Origin: Syntrophomonas sp. UBA1368
Lineage (GTDB): Bacteria; Bacillota; Syntrophomonadia; Syntrophomonadales; Syntrophomonadaceae
Length of the DNA: 64,000 nucleotides
Reading direction: 5' to 3'
Assembly: GCA_002305965.1 (NCBI GenBank)
Contig: DBRM01000080.1
Coordinates: 6,238-70,237, forward strand
A program made the position numbers and the translations under genes. Shown piece after piece: positions 18,949-29,143 of the stretch (the stretch's first letter is position 1; each line of letters starts with the position of its first letter). The notes below the pieces were generated by a model that saw only the letters and a list, made by a program, of their open reading frames with translations, had not been told where the DNA came from and made no database searches.

Positions 18949-20871
18949 TTAATCATACAGCGCGTTGATTTCCCGGGCATATCTTTCCAATACCACCCGA
19001 TTCTTGATTTTGAGTGTGGGGGTAAGCATGCCATTATCTTCTGTAAACTTGCCCGGCAGAATAATATATTTCTTGATTCTTTCATAGTCATCCAGTTCAC
19101 TGTTGACTTTGGCGATCTCAGCATCTACCAATTCCCTTACCAAAGGATGGTCAGCCACATCCGCCCCCACATGAACGCAGGTATCCATACCATTGATATT
19201 GGCGAATTCCAGCTTGCTTTCGTCGATGGCTATCCCCCGTTCCCGCATTAAGTAAAGAATATAGTCATAGCCGGGGACCACGACAGCGGTCAAAAACTTT
19301 CGGTCATTCCCCACAACGATGATCTGCTCAACCACCGGATTATTTACAAAGCGGGATTCTATCCTGGCAGGTGCCACATTTTTCCCGGTGTCCAATACGA
19401 TAATATATTTTTTGCGGTCAACGATCCGCAAGAACCCTTCGTCATCGAATTCCCCTATATCACCTGTCCGGAACCAGCCGTCCGGGGTAAAGGATATTTC
19501 GTCTTCCTCCGGATTATTATAGTACTTGGTGATAATGCCAATCCCTCTCACCAGTATTTCACCATCTTCATCCAGTTTGGCTTCAACCCCGGGTACCATT
19601 TTAGATAACCAGCCGATCTTGGTAGCATTAGGATAACCATGATTGATCCCCGCTGCCGTTTCTGTCAGGCCCCAGCCATTTAAGAGGGGGAAATTTATGG
19701 TCAGAAATGCTTCGTGCAGATCGGGCGGCAGCATGCCCCCTCCTGAATAAGCCACTCTTAAGCGTCCTCCCAACGCATTGTAGTAAACGTCATATATTTC
19801 CGCTTTGGCTTTCAGGAAATCTTCTTTTAACTCATTATCCAAACCAATAGTGGGATCAGCAGTCAAATCTATTGCCCCATTAGGACCTGTCCGGTGCTGT
19901 AATACTTTTTTCCCCACTGCCATGGCCCACTCAAATTTTTCTCTGCCTTCCGGCGTACTGGTCAAAAGTCCTTTGAGACCATTGAATATTCTGTCCCATA
20001 ACCGCGGCACCAACAAAACCCACGTAGGTTTGATCTCACCAATATCCTGCAGCAAGGTGGTTGGTTTTTCGGCAAAGCCGATGCAGCCACCCACCGCGAT
20101 CATGGCAAAATAAGAGTTGTTTCTTTCCCAAATATGCGATAAAGGCAGGAGTGAGAAAGCGGTGTCTTCATAATTACAATTGGTGCCGCCGATGATCATA
20201 TGTTTTAAGCTGCGGGTCAGAGAACCGATCATGTCCTCGTGGGTTAAAAGGCTTCCTTTCAAAAAGCTGCCGGTGGTTCCCGAAGTATAAATAATACTGG
20301 ATGGATCACTTCCCTGTAATGACTGCCAATTTTGTGTATACCGGTCTGGATTAGCCGCGGCAAATTTTTTGCCCAGATCTTCCAGGGTTTTAAGGTTTAT
20401 GATTTTTTCCGTTTCATTATCAAATGCCTCGTCCAGTACAATGATTTTTTCTATATTCGAACTTTGCTCCACAACGGATCTGATTCGGGACAGGATTTCT
20501 TCATTGCCGACATACATAAATCTGAAACCGGAATGATCGAGCAGGTACTCCACATCATCTGCAGGAAGGGTTGGGTATGCAGTGACGGTCACGCCTCCGC
20601 TGTTTAAGATGGAAAAATCAGCCCAGGCCCATTGTGCACTGGTATGGGCCATCAGACAGACCCGGTCTCCTTTGGCCAAACCCAAACCAAGTAAACCATT
20701 GGCCATTGCCTGAACTTTATCGGCAAATTCATTGTAGGTCATAGTAACGTATGTACCGTTTACTTTGTATTTAAGTGCAGGCCTGTCTCCGAAATTCTCG
20801 ACAGTATTATAAAACATTCGCGGCAGAGTTTTCACCTGTTCCAAAAAAGTGTCCAACATTTTAGTATCCAA
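18949..20871 (-). CDS. Long-chain acyl-CoA synthetase (AMP-forming)
   Basis: This ANL-superfamily enzyme of about 640 residues activates fatty acids through an acyl-AMP. It has the P-loop-like YTSGTTGSFLKGSLLTH, LLPLSHIWERN, LNGWGLTETAAGINHGYPNA, GWFRTGDIGEFDDEGFLRI and the hinge/catalytic region RKKYIIVLDTGKNVAPARIE. In the first motif the usual Pro before Lys-Gly is Leu. It resembles FadD15-type bacterial synthetases. The start is set at TTG 20871, eight bases after AAAGGGGG; an ATG at 20859 and a longer frame to 20928 are alternatives. It stands alone, divergent from the next gene. The natural substrate cannot be told from sequence. Confidence 0.9.
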   Translation of the reverse strand: MDTKMLDTFLEQVKTLPRMFYNTVENFGDRPALKYKVNGTYVTMTYNEFADKVQAMANGLLGLGLAKGDRVCLMAHTSAQWAWADFSILNSGGVTVTAYPTLPADDVEYLLDHSGFRFMYVGNEEILSRIRSVVEQSSNIEKIIVLDEAFDNETEKIINLKTLEDLGKKFAAANPDRYTQNWQSLQGSDPSSIIYTSGTTGSFLKGSLLTHEDMIGSLTRSLKHMIIGGTNCNYEDTAFSLLPLSHIWERNNSYFAMIAVGGCIGFAEKPTTLLQDIGEIKPTWVLLVPRLWDRIFNGLKGLLTSTPEGREKFEWAMAVGKKVLQHRTGPNGAIDLTADPTIGLDNELKEDFLKAKAEIYDVYYNALGGRLRVAYSGGGMLPPDLHEAFLTINFPLLNGWGLTETAAGINHGYPNATKIGWLSKMVPGVEAKLDEDGEILVRGIGIITKYYNNPEEDEISFTPDGWFRTGDIGEFDDEGFLRIVDRKKYIIVLDTGKNVAPARIESRFVNNPVVEQIIVVGNDRKFLTAVVVPGYDYILYLMRERGIAIDESKLEFANINGMDTCVHVGADVADHPLVRELVDAEIAKVNSELDDYERIKKYIILPGKFTEDNGMLTPTLKIKNRVVLERYAREINALYD

Positions 20872-21146
20872 TCCTAATACCCCCTTTAGAATAATTACTG
20901 CATCAACTGCTGCTTGTTTTATAATCACCCCTTTATATTTTCAATATTTTTCTAATATTCTTGAGATTTGTTATTAATATTTTACCAAAAAATTTTGTTA
21001 AATACTAAAATATTCAGATTCGTACTTTTTTCGATCCATGAGAAATTAAGAAGTGATAATGTCGCCCAAAGCAGGCAAAATTCCCTTGTAAATATTTACC
21101 GCCTCATTATATACTTGATTCACTTTTGGCAAAGGGGGGTATCAAT

Positions 21147-21713
21147 GTGCCATCAGGTAAAACCTTGGTATTGTCATTCTTAATAAGCATATTAAGCGGC
21201 TTATTTATTTTCCCCGGCCTGGCCTGCGGCATGAATGACGACGACTGTTTCCTGTCTTTAAGCAACGATTTTTTGCCGGCTTCGGAAGCTTTTACTTCTG
21301 TAACAGATAGCTTTGCACAAATGAACATTTGTCTTGCTGCAGAGGATTTCACAGACGGATACTATCTAATAAAGGCACAAGCCCCGCAGGAATTACAAGC
21401 GAACTTGCAGGAGGCTGGAATTTCCCCTTCATTATCTACACGGATAATAGCAGAGTATTTATTATGGAAACCGGAATTGAAGCGGCTGGTATTGATCCCC
21501 ACAGACAGCATCCCCATCCTTACTGAAGAGCACCGGGAACAAACTGAATGCTTGCTGCTTAATAATAACATTATTATCTTCCGCTTGAGATTCTTTGATT
21601 GTTACCTGCCTGGAGACCAATATTCCTTATTCGTGACCGGCATACAAAATGAGGGCAGATGGGTGATTCACGAATGGCAATGGATAAATGAAACCACTCA
21701 GCTTCATAGATGA
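21147..21713 (+). CDS. Unknown exported protein
   Basis: I do not recognise this 188-residue protein. A GTG start at 21147 sits seven bases after AAAGGGGGG and gives a signal-peptide-like N-terminus (KTLVLSFLISILSGLFIFPG) ending in GLACG, so it is secreted or possibly a lipoprotein (the lipobox is not canonical). The rest is mixed alpha/beta with a hydrophobic stretch RLVLIPTDSIPILTEE and a C-terminal part NEGRWVIHEWQWINETTQ. It is one of the few plus-strand genes, divergent from the acyl-CoA synthetase and convergent with the tRNA cluster. A weak promoter (TTGTAA, 16 bases, TATATA near 21086-21113) precedes it. Confidence 0.7.
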   Translation: MPSGKTLVLSFLISILSGLFIFPGLACGMNDDDCFLSLSNDFLPASEAFTSVTDSFAQMNICLAAEDFTDGYYLIKAQAPQELQANLQEAGISPSLSTRIIAEYLLWKPELKRLVLIPTDSIPILTEEHREQTECLLLNNNIIIFRLRFFDCYLPGDQYSLFVTGIQNEGRWVIHEWQWINETTQLHR

Positions 21714-21730
21714 ATAAAGTGAAATTAAAA

Positions 21731-21757
21731 AAAGGTCTGAACAATGTTCAAACCTTT
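21731..21757. terminator. Bidirectional terminator between the exported-protein gene and the tRNAs
   Basis: AAAGGT(C)TGAAC/GTTCA(A)ACCTTT forms a 12-bp stem with one mismatch. The minus-strand side is followed by a T run, so it ends the tRNA-Met/Glu/Val transcript; the plus side ends the exported-protein gene less clearly. Confidence 0.75.
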
Positions 21758-21767
21758 ATTTATCTGC

Positions 21768-21843
<76 letters not shown>

Positions 21844-21846
21844 GAA

Positions 21847-21922
21847 TGGTGACCCCTAGGGGACTCGAACCCCTGTTACCGCCGTGAAAGGGCGGTGTCT
21901 TAGACCGCTTGACCAAGGGGCC
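21847..21922 (-). tRNA. tRNA-Glu (UUC)
   Basis: The 76-base cloverleaf has acceptor GGCCCCT/AGGGGTC, anticodon loop CTTTCAC (TTC), T-arm AGGGGTTCGAGTCCCCT and an encoded CCA. It is three bases from tRNA-Val. Confidence 0.97.
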
Positions 21923-21928
21923 ATGTGA

Positions 21929-22004
21929 TGGTGGGCCTACCAGGACTCGAACCTGGGACCAACCGGTTATGAGCCGGTAGCTCTACCAACTGAGCTATAG
22001 GCCC
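21929..22004 (-). tRNA. tRNA-Met (CAU), probably elongator
   Basis: The 76-base cloverleaf has acceptor GGGCCTA/TAGGCCC, anticodon loop CTCATAA (CAT) and encoded CCA. A fully paired first acceptor base pair and no GGG/CCC anticodon-stem run argue for the elongator. A lysidine-modified tRNA-Ile cannot be excluded. Confidence 0.93.
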
Positions 22005-22031
22005 GGGATGCTTTAAAACCCCGCAAGAGTT

Positions 22032-22060
22032 AGTATATAAAATAAGTGGTAAAAGGTCAA
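22032..22060 (-). promoter_or_regulatory. Promoter of the tRNA-Met/Glu/Val unit
   Basis: TTGACC (22055-22060), 17 bases, TATACT (22032-22037) on the minus strand. Confidence 0.8.
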
Positions 22061-22100
22061 TAGTAAATCTTTTTTCCTGCAGGGATTTAAGTTTGAATTA

Positions 22101-22126
22101 AAAAGCGGTAACTTCCCGGTTACCGC
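22101..22126 (-). terminator. Terminator of tRNA-Asn
   Basis: A perfect 8-bp stem GCGGTAAC/GTTACCGC is followed by TTTTT on the minus strand. Confidence 0.8.
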
Positions 22127-22139
22127 CTGATTAATCATT

Positions 22140-22214
22140 TGGCTCCCCGAGTAGGATTCGAACCTACAACCCTCCGGTTAACAGCCGGATGCTCTACCGT
22201 TGAGCTATCGAGGA
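22140..22214 (-). tRNA. tRNA-Asn (GUU)
   Basis: The 75-base cloverleaf has acceptor TCCTCGA/TCGGGGA, anticodon loop CTGTTAA (GTT), T-arm GTAGGTTCGAATCCTAC and an encoded CCA end. Confidence 0.97.
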
Positions 22215-22238
22215 CTGCTTTTTGACTCAACAAGAGAT

Positions 22239-22267
22239 ATTATATATTGCCCGATTTCGCTTGTCAA
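22239..22267 (-). promoter_or_regulatory. Consensus promoter of tRNA-Asn
   Basis: TTGACA (22262-22267), exactly 17 bases, TATAAT (22239-22244): a perfect sigma-A promoter, as expected for a strongly expressed tRNA. Confidence 0.9.
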
Positions 22268-22292
22268 TAGCTTATCTTCGGCATTAACATAA

Positions 22293-23381
22293 TTATTCGA
22301 TGTAATCCTTCAGTTTTTTGCTGCGAGATGGATGACGTAGTTTTCTTAAAGCTTTTGCTTCGATTTGGCGGATTCTTTCCCGGGTAACCCCGAATTCCTG
22401 ACCCACCTCTTCAAGAGTACGGGGCCGGCCATCATTTAAACCAAAGCGCAGCCGCAATACTTTTTCTTCCCTGTCCGTCAAAGTACCCAGGATTCCATCC
22501 AGATGCTCCCGGAGCAATACAAATGAGGCTGATTCTTCCGGAGACTCCGCTTCCTCATCGGTGATAAAATCCCCTAAGTGGCTGTCATCTTCTTCCCCAA
22601 TTGGTGTTTCCAGCGAAACTGGTTCCTGGGCTACCTTCATGATTTCGATGACTCTTTCCACTGGTATATCCATTTCCTCAGCCACTTCAATGGGGGTTGG
22701 TTCACGCCCCAATGTCTGCAGCAAACTGCGCTGGATTCGCGATAATTTATTGATGGTTTCAACCATGTGCACAGGTATTCTAATGGTTCTGGCCTGATCT
22801 GCAATGGCTCTGGTAATCGCCTGTCTTATCCACCAGGTAGCATATGTACTGAATTTAAATCCCTTGCGATAATCAAATTTTTCTACCGCTTTCATCAAAC
22901 CCAGATTGCCTTCCTGAATAAGATCCAGAAACAGCATGCCCCTGCCTACATAGCGCTTGGCAATGCTGACCACCAGTCTTAAGTTCGCTTCGACTAATTG
23001 TCTTTTAGCCTCTTCTTCCCCCAATTCAATTCTTTGAGCCAGATCCATTTCCTGTTCTGCTTTTAAAAGGGGAACCCGACCGATCTCTTTGAGATACATG
23101 CGAACCGGATCATCTATTTCGATTCCGTCAGGAACTGTTACTTCCTCGGTTTCAATGCTCTCCTTCTCAATATCATCTTCAACATCTGCCTCATGATCGA
23201 CTTCTGACCCAACATTTATACCCAGAGATTGGAGGTGCTCTAATATATCATCCAAATTATCCGGTTCGAGGTTATAGCCCTGCAGATCATCAACAATTTC
23301 TTCATAGGAGAGATGCTTTTTCTTCTTGCCTTTTTCCGCTAAAACGCTTATAGATTCGGCTAATTTTTTGTCTGATTTCAT
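22293..23381 (-). CDS. rpoD: Primary sigma factor SigA (RpoD)
   Basis: Housekeeping sigma-70 of 362 residues, the compact Firmicutes form. A short acidic region 1 precedes region 1.2 ([17 protein letters not shown]). Region 2 follows ([38 protein letters not shown]), then region 3, and region 4.2 with the -35-binding helix ([20 protein letters not shown]). The ATG overlaps the dnaG stop by four bases, so the two are translationally coupled in the usual dnaG-rpoD macromolecular-synthesis pair. Confidence 0.97.
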   Translation of the reverse strand: MKSDKKLAESISVLAEKGKKKKHLSYEEIVDDLQGYNLEPDNLDDILEHLQSLGINVGSEVDHEADVEDDIEKESIETEEVTVPDGIEIDDPVRMYLKEIGRVPLLKAEQEMDLAQRIELGEEEAKRQLVEANLRLVVSIAKRYVGRGMLFLDLIQEGNLGLMKAVEKFDYRKGFKFSTYATWWIRQAITRAIADQARTIRIPVHMVETINKLSRIQRSLLQTLGREPTPIEVAEEMDIPVERVIEIMKVAQEPVSLETPIGEEDDSHLGDFITDEEAESPEESASFVLLREHLDGILGTLTDREEKVLRLRFGLNDGRPRTLEEVGQEFGVTRERIRQIEAKALRKLRHPSRSKKLKDYIE

Positions 23382-25159
23382 GCTTGACCTCCTTCCTGGA
23401 AATTGTTTGATGTTGTATCGAAATTAAGTATAAATCTCAGTAGTGAGTTAAAATCACCGTTATTGTTCAAGTTATCAAGTTCTCCTAACATGGCTTGCCA
23501 GAATATTTCATTTTCCCTTCGCTTCACATCCTGGATAAAAGTATTGATTTGAATCTCATTTAAACATTTATCACCCAATAAGAACGTTATTCTGGCCAGG
23601 ATCCCATCCAGACCTTGTTCACTTGCCCATATTTTCAGTTGCTCATATCTGTTATAAATAACTCCTGACAAATCATCATAATGATTTGCCAGTGCCCTCA
23701 ATCCGGGCTGGGTAAAAAAATCCAACCCAATGCTGTTTTTGATCTTATGCAGGTGTTTATCATCTTCCAGGATCGCTGCCATTATTTTCTCTTCTATGCT
23801 ATAATTGCCGTACTTTTTATTATCTCTTATTATCTCAGTTTTATTCCTTAATATACCTTCTTTCCCGCTGTATCTGCCCTTTGGTTTAAATTCTCTGTGA
23901 ATGATATTTTCTTCTATCATTAGCTTTCGGGCTAAACTCTTTATATGGTAGTCTTTTTCCAGTTCACTTTTTATATTGGCGATGTCATCTTTGACCTGGT
24001 CTATAATTTTAATTTTATTCTGCATATCCAAAACCGGCGTGAATCGTAAATATCTATCAATTTTAAATTCAATATGACTTTTTCTATTATTCTTTATATA
24101 ATCTAAAAATTCCTCTTTTCCATATTTGTTTAAGAACTCGTCCGGATCCATTTCATCTGGCAGGCTTGCAGTAAATATGTTTATTCCTTGCTGGCTTAAA
24201 ACCTCGATCGCTTTTAAAGTTTCTCTTTGTCCGGCTTCATCACCATCAAACAGAATCAGAACATTTTCTGCATAACGCTGGATCAACTTTGCCTGTTCCG
24301 CAGTAAAAGCAGTTCCCAGTGAAGCCACAGTATTTTTTATCCCTGCCTGATGGAGCATGATACAATCCATATATCCTTCCACCAATATGGCTTCATTGGC
24401 TTGACGAATATGTTCCTTCCCCTGATAGAGTCCGTATAAGTTTCTGCGTTTTGCAAATATATCGGTTTCAGCTGTATTAAGGTATTTAGGGATGGCTTCA
24501 TCTAGAACCCTGCCGCCAAAACCTATGATATCCCCGCTTGGATTAAAAATAGGAAACATCAAGCGGTTACGGAATATGTCATAATAGCTGTTCCTGTTTT
24601 CATTACGCTTTATCAGTCCGGATAATTGCAGTTCCTCATGGGATAAGCCTTTTCTTGCCATGGTTTTCTCCAGGCCATCCCACTCCAGAGGCGCCATGCC
24701 CAATTTAAATTCCTCAATGCTCTGGGCATTGATCCGGCGCTGGGCCAGATATTTTCTGGCAGTTTTTCCTGATTCACTATTTAAATGATTCTGGTAGAAT
24801 TCACAGGCTGCCTTGTTAATACTAAGAACGCCAGCCCTTTTGTCATCTTTTTTGCGTTCAGCCGTTACGATTTTTACCCCGGCTTTGGCTGCCAGAACCT
24901 GGATAGCTTCCTTGAATTCAATGCCGTCACGTTTCATTACAAAGGAAAACATATTGCCCCCTGTGTGACAGCCAAAACAATAAAACATTTTCTTTTCAGC
25001 ACTCACACTAAAGGAGGGGGTTTTCTCAGCATGAAACGGACAAATCCCCCAATAGCGATTCCCTTTTCGGGTCAGATTAACGGTTTCAGATATGACATCA
25101 ACGATATCGAGCCTCAACTCAATGTCTTCTATAATACGGTCATCATAATACCTTGTCAT
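23378..25159 (-). CDS. dnaG: DNA primase
   Basis: DnaG makes RNA primers at the replication fork. The 593-residue protein has the N-terminal CHC2 zinc finger ([25 protein letters not shown]). The TOPRIM catalytic core follows ([37 protein letters not shown]), then a C-terminal helicase-binding region that is diverged, as is common. The ATG at 25159 is preferred over the GTG just before it because AGGTG is better spaced. Confidence 0.96.
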   Translation of the reverse strand: MTRYYDDRIIEDIELRLDIVDVISETVNLTRKGNRYWGICPFHAEKTPSFSVSAEKKMFYCFGCHTGGNMFSFVMKRDGIEFKEAIQVLAAKAGVKIVTAERKKDDKRAGVLSINKAACEFYQNHLNSESGKTARKYLAQRRINAQSIEEFKLGMAPLEWDGLEKTMARKGLSHEELQLSGLIKRNENRNSYYDIFRNRLMFPIFNPSGDIIGFGGRVLDEAIPKYLNTAETDIFAKRRNLYGLYQGKEHIRQANEAILVEGYMDCIMLHQAGIKNTVASLGTAFTAEQAKLIQRYAENVLILFDGDEAGQRETLKAIEVLSQQGINIFTASLPDEMDPDEFLNKYGKEEFLDYIKNNRKSHIEFKIDRYLRFTPVLDMQNKIKIIDQVKDDIANIKSELEKDYHIKSLARKLMIEENIIHREFKPKGRYSGKEGILRNKTEIIRDNKKYGNYSIEEKIMAAILEDDKHLHKIKNSIGLDFFTQPGLRALANHYDDLSGVIYNRYEQLKIWASEQGLDGILARITFLLGDKCLNEIQINTFIQDVKRRENEIFWQAMLGELDNLNNNGDFNSLLRFILNFDTTSNNFQEGGQA

Positions 25160-25227
25160 CACTTCACCTACTATTCTATGCTCCAGTAAAAAATCCTTCT
25201 AAATATTTTGGAATTTGTCTAAAAACA

Positions 25228-26301
25228 TTAGTATTCGTCTCCAACCTTGCTTTTCAGGGCATTGGGAACCAAAGACTGGGGAATATATATATCTTCAAAC
25301 AAGGCAATACAGAAGGCGTCACTCATACCTGATATATAATCTGCCACAGCCGTTTCCATCCCCTCCTGTTCCGCTATTTCACGGTAAAATTCAGTCATTT
25401 TCTGCGGATGTTTTAAAAAATAATCAAATAAATGCTCGATAATAAACGTGGCCCGCCGCCGCTCAGCCTGGCAGACCCGCCCCTGATAAATAAATTCAAA
25501 CATGAAGTGCCGCAAACCTTGTAAAGCTTTATCGATTTCCGGGCAGAAGCTTACAAAAATATCCCCGTCAGCTTTGTCCATAAAGCGGCTGGTATTAGCG
25601 ATCACATCGGTTACCAGTGTTGCTATGCGTTGGCTGTGAGTGTACCCCAGAGTTTCCAAATATTCAGATGGAATATCCTCTAGCTTTAGTAATCCCGCCC
25701 TGATGGAATCATCAATATCATGCTGCACATAGGCGATTTTATCACTCAGATGTATAACCTGCCCTTCCAAAGTAGATGCCTGGGGTTTTCCTTTTCCATA
25801 GCCGCTATGATAAAGTACCCCATCCAATACTTCTCCGCTTAAATTAAGGCCATTCTGATTACGATGTTTTTCAATACGGGTCAATACTCTGACGCTGTTC
25901 TGACTATGCCTGAAGCCTCCTGGCAATAATTCGTTCAATATGATTTCACCCGAATGAGCAAAAGGAGTATGTCCTACATCATGGGCCAGAGCAATGGCTT
26001 CGATCAAATCGATATTCAGATTCAGCCCGGCTCCAATGGTTCTGGCGATCTGGCTGACTTCCAGTGTATGAGTAAGCCGGCTGCGGTAATGATCACCGGG
26101 TGGTGCAATAAAAACCTGGGTCTTGTCCTTCAAACGCCGGAATGATTTTGAATGAACGATCCGGTCGCGGTCGATCATGAAACAGGTTCTGATTGCTTCT
26201 TGGGCTTCAGGATTGGCCCTGCCCCAGGAAAACTTGGCCTTGGAGGCTAAGGGGCTTAATATATTTATCTCACGTTCTTCAATCGTTTCTCGAATTTTCA
26301 A
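25228..26301 (-). CDS. dgt: dGTP triphosphohydrolase-like HD protein
   Basis: About 357 residues; removes triphosphate from dGTP or related dNTPs. The HD-domain metal ligands are visible as RSRLTHTLEV and ALAHDVGHTPFAHSGE, with a downstream DKIAYVQHDIDDS. TTG at 26301 is five bases after AGAGGA and is chosen over an ATG at 26334. It lies between ppdK and dnaG; B. subtilis has no gene here, so it is an addition to the conserved block, though dgt next to dnaG is seen in some Clostridia. Confidence 0.9.
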   Translation of the reverse strand: MKIRETIEEREINILSPLASKAKFSWGRANPEAQEAIRTCFMIDRDRIVHSKSFRRLKDKTQVFIAPPGDHYRSRLTHTLEVSQIARTIGAGLNLNIDLIEAIALAHDVGHTPFAHSGEIILNELLPGGFRHSQNSVRVLTRIEKHRNQNGLNLSGEVLDGVLYHSGYGKGKPQASTLEGQVIHLSDKIAYVQHDIDDSIRAGLLKLEDIPSEYLETLGYTHSQRIATLVTDVIANTSRFMDKADGDIFVSFCPEIDKALQGLRHFMFEFIYQGRVCQAERRRATFIIEHLFDYFLKHPQKMTEFYREIAEQEGMETAVADYISGMSDAFCIALFEDIYIPQSLVPNALKSKVGDEY

Positions 26302-26380
26302 TGTAGTCCTCTTTTCAATGAAATCTTTATACAAGTATTAAATACTCCAAAAACAATTTGAATCCTTTATTGCAAAAAGC

Positions 26381-26409
26381 AAACAGGGGGTTTGATCTTC
26401 CCCCTGTTT
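26381..26409 (-). terminator. ppdK terminator
   Basis: A perfect 10-bp stem AAACAGGGGG/CCCCCTGTTT with a nine-base loop lies about 90 bases after the ppdK stop, followed on the minus strand by GCTTTTTGC. Confidence 0.7.
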
Positions 26410-26497
26410 TCGTACATTACATAAACTGTCCCGTTTTAATGTTCCCATGGAATAAGCGTTAATGGTCTTAAATATTTTCTGGCTACTGGAAAATAAT

Positions 26498-29143
26498 TTA
26501 ATAATTCTTTAGTTTGGCCTGGGCAGCCGCCAGTCTTGCTACCGGAATCCGGTATGGGGAACAGCTTACGTAATTGAGCCCAATAATATGGCAAAATTCA
26601 ATAGATTGGGGCTCTCCCCCATGTTCTCCGCAAATCCCCAACAAAATTTCGGGTTTAACCTGACGAGCTTTTTCTGCGGCAATTTTCATTAAAGCACCCA
26701 CACCAGTCCTGTCTAAAACTGCGAAAGGATTATCTTTCATGATTTTCTTATCCAGATAAACCGGTATAAATTTACTTTCCGCATCATCCCGGCTGAAGCC
26801 CAGCGTGGTCTGGGTCAGGTCATTGGTACCAAAGGAAAAGAACTCCGCTTCCTGTGCAATTGCATCAGCAGTAATACAAGCCCGGGGAAGTTCGATCATG
26901 GTTCCGATACAGAACTTTAATTCTATCCCGGTTTCGGCTGATAGTTTGTCATAAACATCGAGAATTTCATTTTTTAACACACTCAACTCAATAACATCCA
27001 TTACCAGCGGTATTTCAATTTCGGTGAATGTTTCGATTCCTTCCTTTTTCAGCATTACCATGGCTTCAAAGATGGCCCTGGCCTGCATGCGGTATATTTC
27101 CGGAAAGGTGATGCCCAACCGGCATCCTCTATGCCCCAGCATTGGATTCTTTTCCATTAATGAATGTATTTTCTTAAGTAATTCTTCTTTCTCATAAAGT
27201 TCGTGATTATTGATTTGTTTATGCTGCATTTCAGCAATTTCCAATAATAATGAATCGTGGTCCGGTAAAAATTCGTGTAAAGGCGGATCCAGCAATCTGA
27301 TGGTTACCGGATAAGGAGCCATTGCTTTTAAAATGCCGTAAAAATCTCCCCGTTGCAGCGGCAGCAGTTTTTCCAATGCCGCCTCCCGATCCGTTAAATT
27401 TTCAGCCAGAATCATAGCCTGAACCAATGGCAGTCTGTCAGAAGCCATAAACATATGCTCGGTTCTGCACAATCCTATTCCTTCAGCACCAAATTCTCTT
27501 GCCCGGGCAGCATCCTGCGGAGTATCAGCATTGGCTCTGATGGAAAGATTTTTTGTATCATCCGCCCATTTAAGCAGCAGTTCAAATTCGTCAGACAGAG
27601 TAGGTTCTATCATCGGAACCTCACCCAGCATTACATTACCGGTTGCTCCGTCTACGGTAATAATGTCCCCTTCTTTGACCACGGTCCCGTTCACCTTAAA
27701 ACAACTGTTTTCTGCGTCTATCTTTAAAGATTCACAACCGCACACACATGGTTTTCCCATACCTCTGGCTACCACTGCAGCATGTGAGGTCATCCCGCCC
27801 CGGGAAGTTAAAACTCCCTGGGCAGTAACAATACCATGAATGTCATCCGGGGTGGTTTCATTTCTTACCAGAACGACTTTTTCTCCTGCTTCTCCCATTT
27901 TTTCAGCCTGGTCAGCTGAAAATACGACCTTGCCGCAGGCAGCACCTGGAGATGCGGGCAGCCCGGTGGCAATTACTTCTATTTTATGGCTGTTATCGAT
28001 CTGTCTATGTAATAGTTGATTGATTTGATTGGCATCAAGTCTGAGCAATGCTTCTTCAATGGTTATGATTCCTTCATTGACCATGTCAACAGCTACCTTC
28101 ACTGCTGCCTTGGCTGTACGCTTGCCGTTTCTGGTCTGCAACATGTAAAGCTTGCCTTTTTCCACGGTAAACTCAATATCCTGCATATCACGATAATGAT
28201 TCTCCAGCTTTTTGCAGGTATCAACGAATTGTTCATATACCGTGGGAAGTTTTTCCTTTAACGCGGAAATAGGCATAGGTGTGCGTATTCCGGCCACAAC
28301 ATCTTCTCCCTGGGCATTGATTAAAAACTCACCGTATAGTTCATTGACGCCGGTGGAGGGATTACGGGTGAAGGCTACGCCTGTACCACAATCATCACCC
28401 ATATTGCCGAATGCCATACATTGAACATTTACTGCTGTACCCAGTCTATCATCAATTTTATTCAGCTTGCGGTAAACGATAGCCCTTTGATTATTCCAGG
28501 AATCAAAAACTGCCTTAATTGCCATATTCAACTGCTCGCACACCTGCTGCGGAAAAGCAAACCCTTTTTGTTCCTGTACCAATACCTTATATTCATCAAT
28601 TAATCGTATCAAATCCGCTTCCGGGATCTCATAATCAAAAATCAGGCCTAACTTGCGTTTATGTTTTTCAACGATTTCTTCAAAGCGGAAATGTTCGATA
28701 TCCAGCACCACATTACAAAACATTTGTATAAATCGTCTATAGCAGTCATAAGCAAATCTTCTGTCACCGGTAAGTTGAGCCAGTCCTTTTACGGATTCAT
28801 CATTCAATCCCAAATTTAAAATGGTATCCATCATACCCGGCATCGAAATTGGTGCTCCAGACCTTACGGAGACCAAAAGCGGATTATCCTTGTCCCCAAA
28901 TTTCTTCCCGGTCATATCTTCCAGGGATTTTAGTGCTTTATCAACTTCATCCCACATGCCTGCAGGAAATTCTTTGTTTTCATCCAAATACTGATTGCAT
29001 GCTTCTGTGGTAATAGTGAAACCCGGAGGCACCGGTAACCCAATCAAGGTCATTTCAGCCAGATTGGCCCCTTTGCCCCCTAACAATGCGCGCATTTCGG
29101 AACTTCCTTCCGCAAACCCGTAAACATATCGCTTGCTAGACAT
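26498..29143 (-). CDS. ppdK: Pyruvate, phosphate dikinase
   Basis: PPDK interconverts pyruvate + ATP + Pi and phosphoenolpyruvate + AMP + PPi, linking glycolysis and gluconeogenesis in anaerobes. The 881 residues contain the N-terminal ATP-grasp domain (LLGGKGANLAEMT), the swivelling phosphohistidine domain with GGMTSHAAVVARGMGKPC, and the C-terminal PEP-utilising barrel with LGICGEHGGEP. The ATG follows TAGGAGGATAAGTA. The gene overlaps that of its own regulatory kinase/phosphorylase, so the pair is cotranscribed. Confidence 0.97.
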   Translation of the reverse strand: MSSKRYVYGFAEGSSEMRALLGGKGANLAEMTLIGLPVPPGFTITTEACNQYLDENKEFPAGMWDEVDKALKSLEDMTGKKFGDKDNPLLVSVRSGAPISMPGMMDTILNLGLNDESVKGLAQLTGDRRFAYDCYRRFIQMFCNVVLDIEHFRFEEIVEKHKRKLGLIFDYEIPEADLIRLIDEYKVLVQEQKGFAFPQQVCEQLNMAIKAVFDSWNNQRAIVYRKLNKIDDRLGTAVNVQCMAFGNMGDDCGTGVAFTRNPSTGVNELYGEFLINAQGEDVVAGIRTPMPISALKEKLPTVYEQFVDTCKKLENHYRDMQDIEFTVEKGKLYMLQTRNGKRTAKAAVKVAVDMVNEGIITIEEALLRLDANQINQLLHRQIDNSHKIEVIATGLPASPGAACGKVVFSADQAEKMGEAGEKVVLVRNETTPDDIHGIVTAQGVLTSRGGMTSHAAVVARGMGKPCVCGCESLKIDAENSCFKVNGTVVKEGDIITVDGATGNVMLGEVPMIEPTLSDEFELLLKWADDTKNLSIRANADTPQDAARAREFGAEGIGLCRTEHMFMASDRLPLVQAMILAENLTDREAALEKLLPLQRGDFYGILKAMAPYPVTIRLLDPPLHEFLPDHDSLLLEIAEMQHKQINNHELYEKEELLKKIHSLMEKNPMLGHRGCRLGITFPEIYRMQARAIFEAMVMLKKEGIETFTEIEIPLVMDVIELSVLKNEILDVYDKLSAETGIELKFCIGTMIELPRACITADAIAQEAEFFSFGTNDLTQTTLGFSRDDAESKFIPVYLDKKIMKDNPFAVLDRTGVGALMKIAAEKARQVKPEILLGICGEHGGEPQSIEFCHIIGLNYVSCSPYRIPVARLAAAQAKLKNY

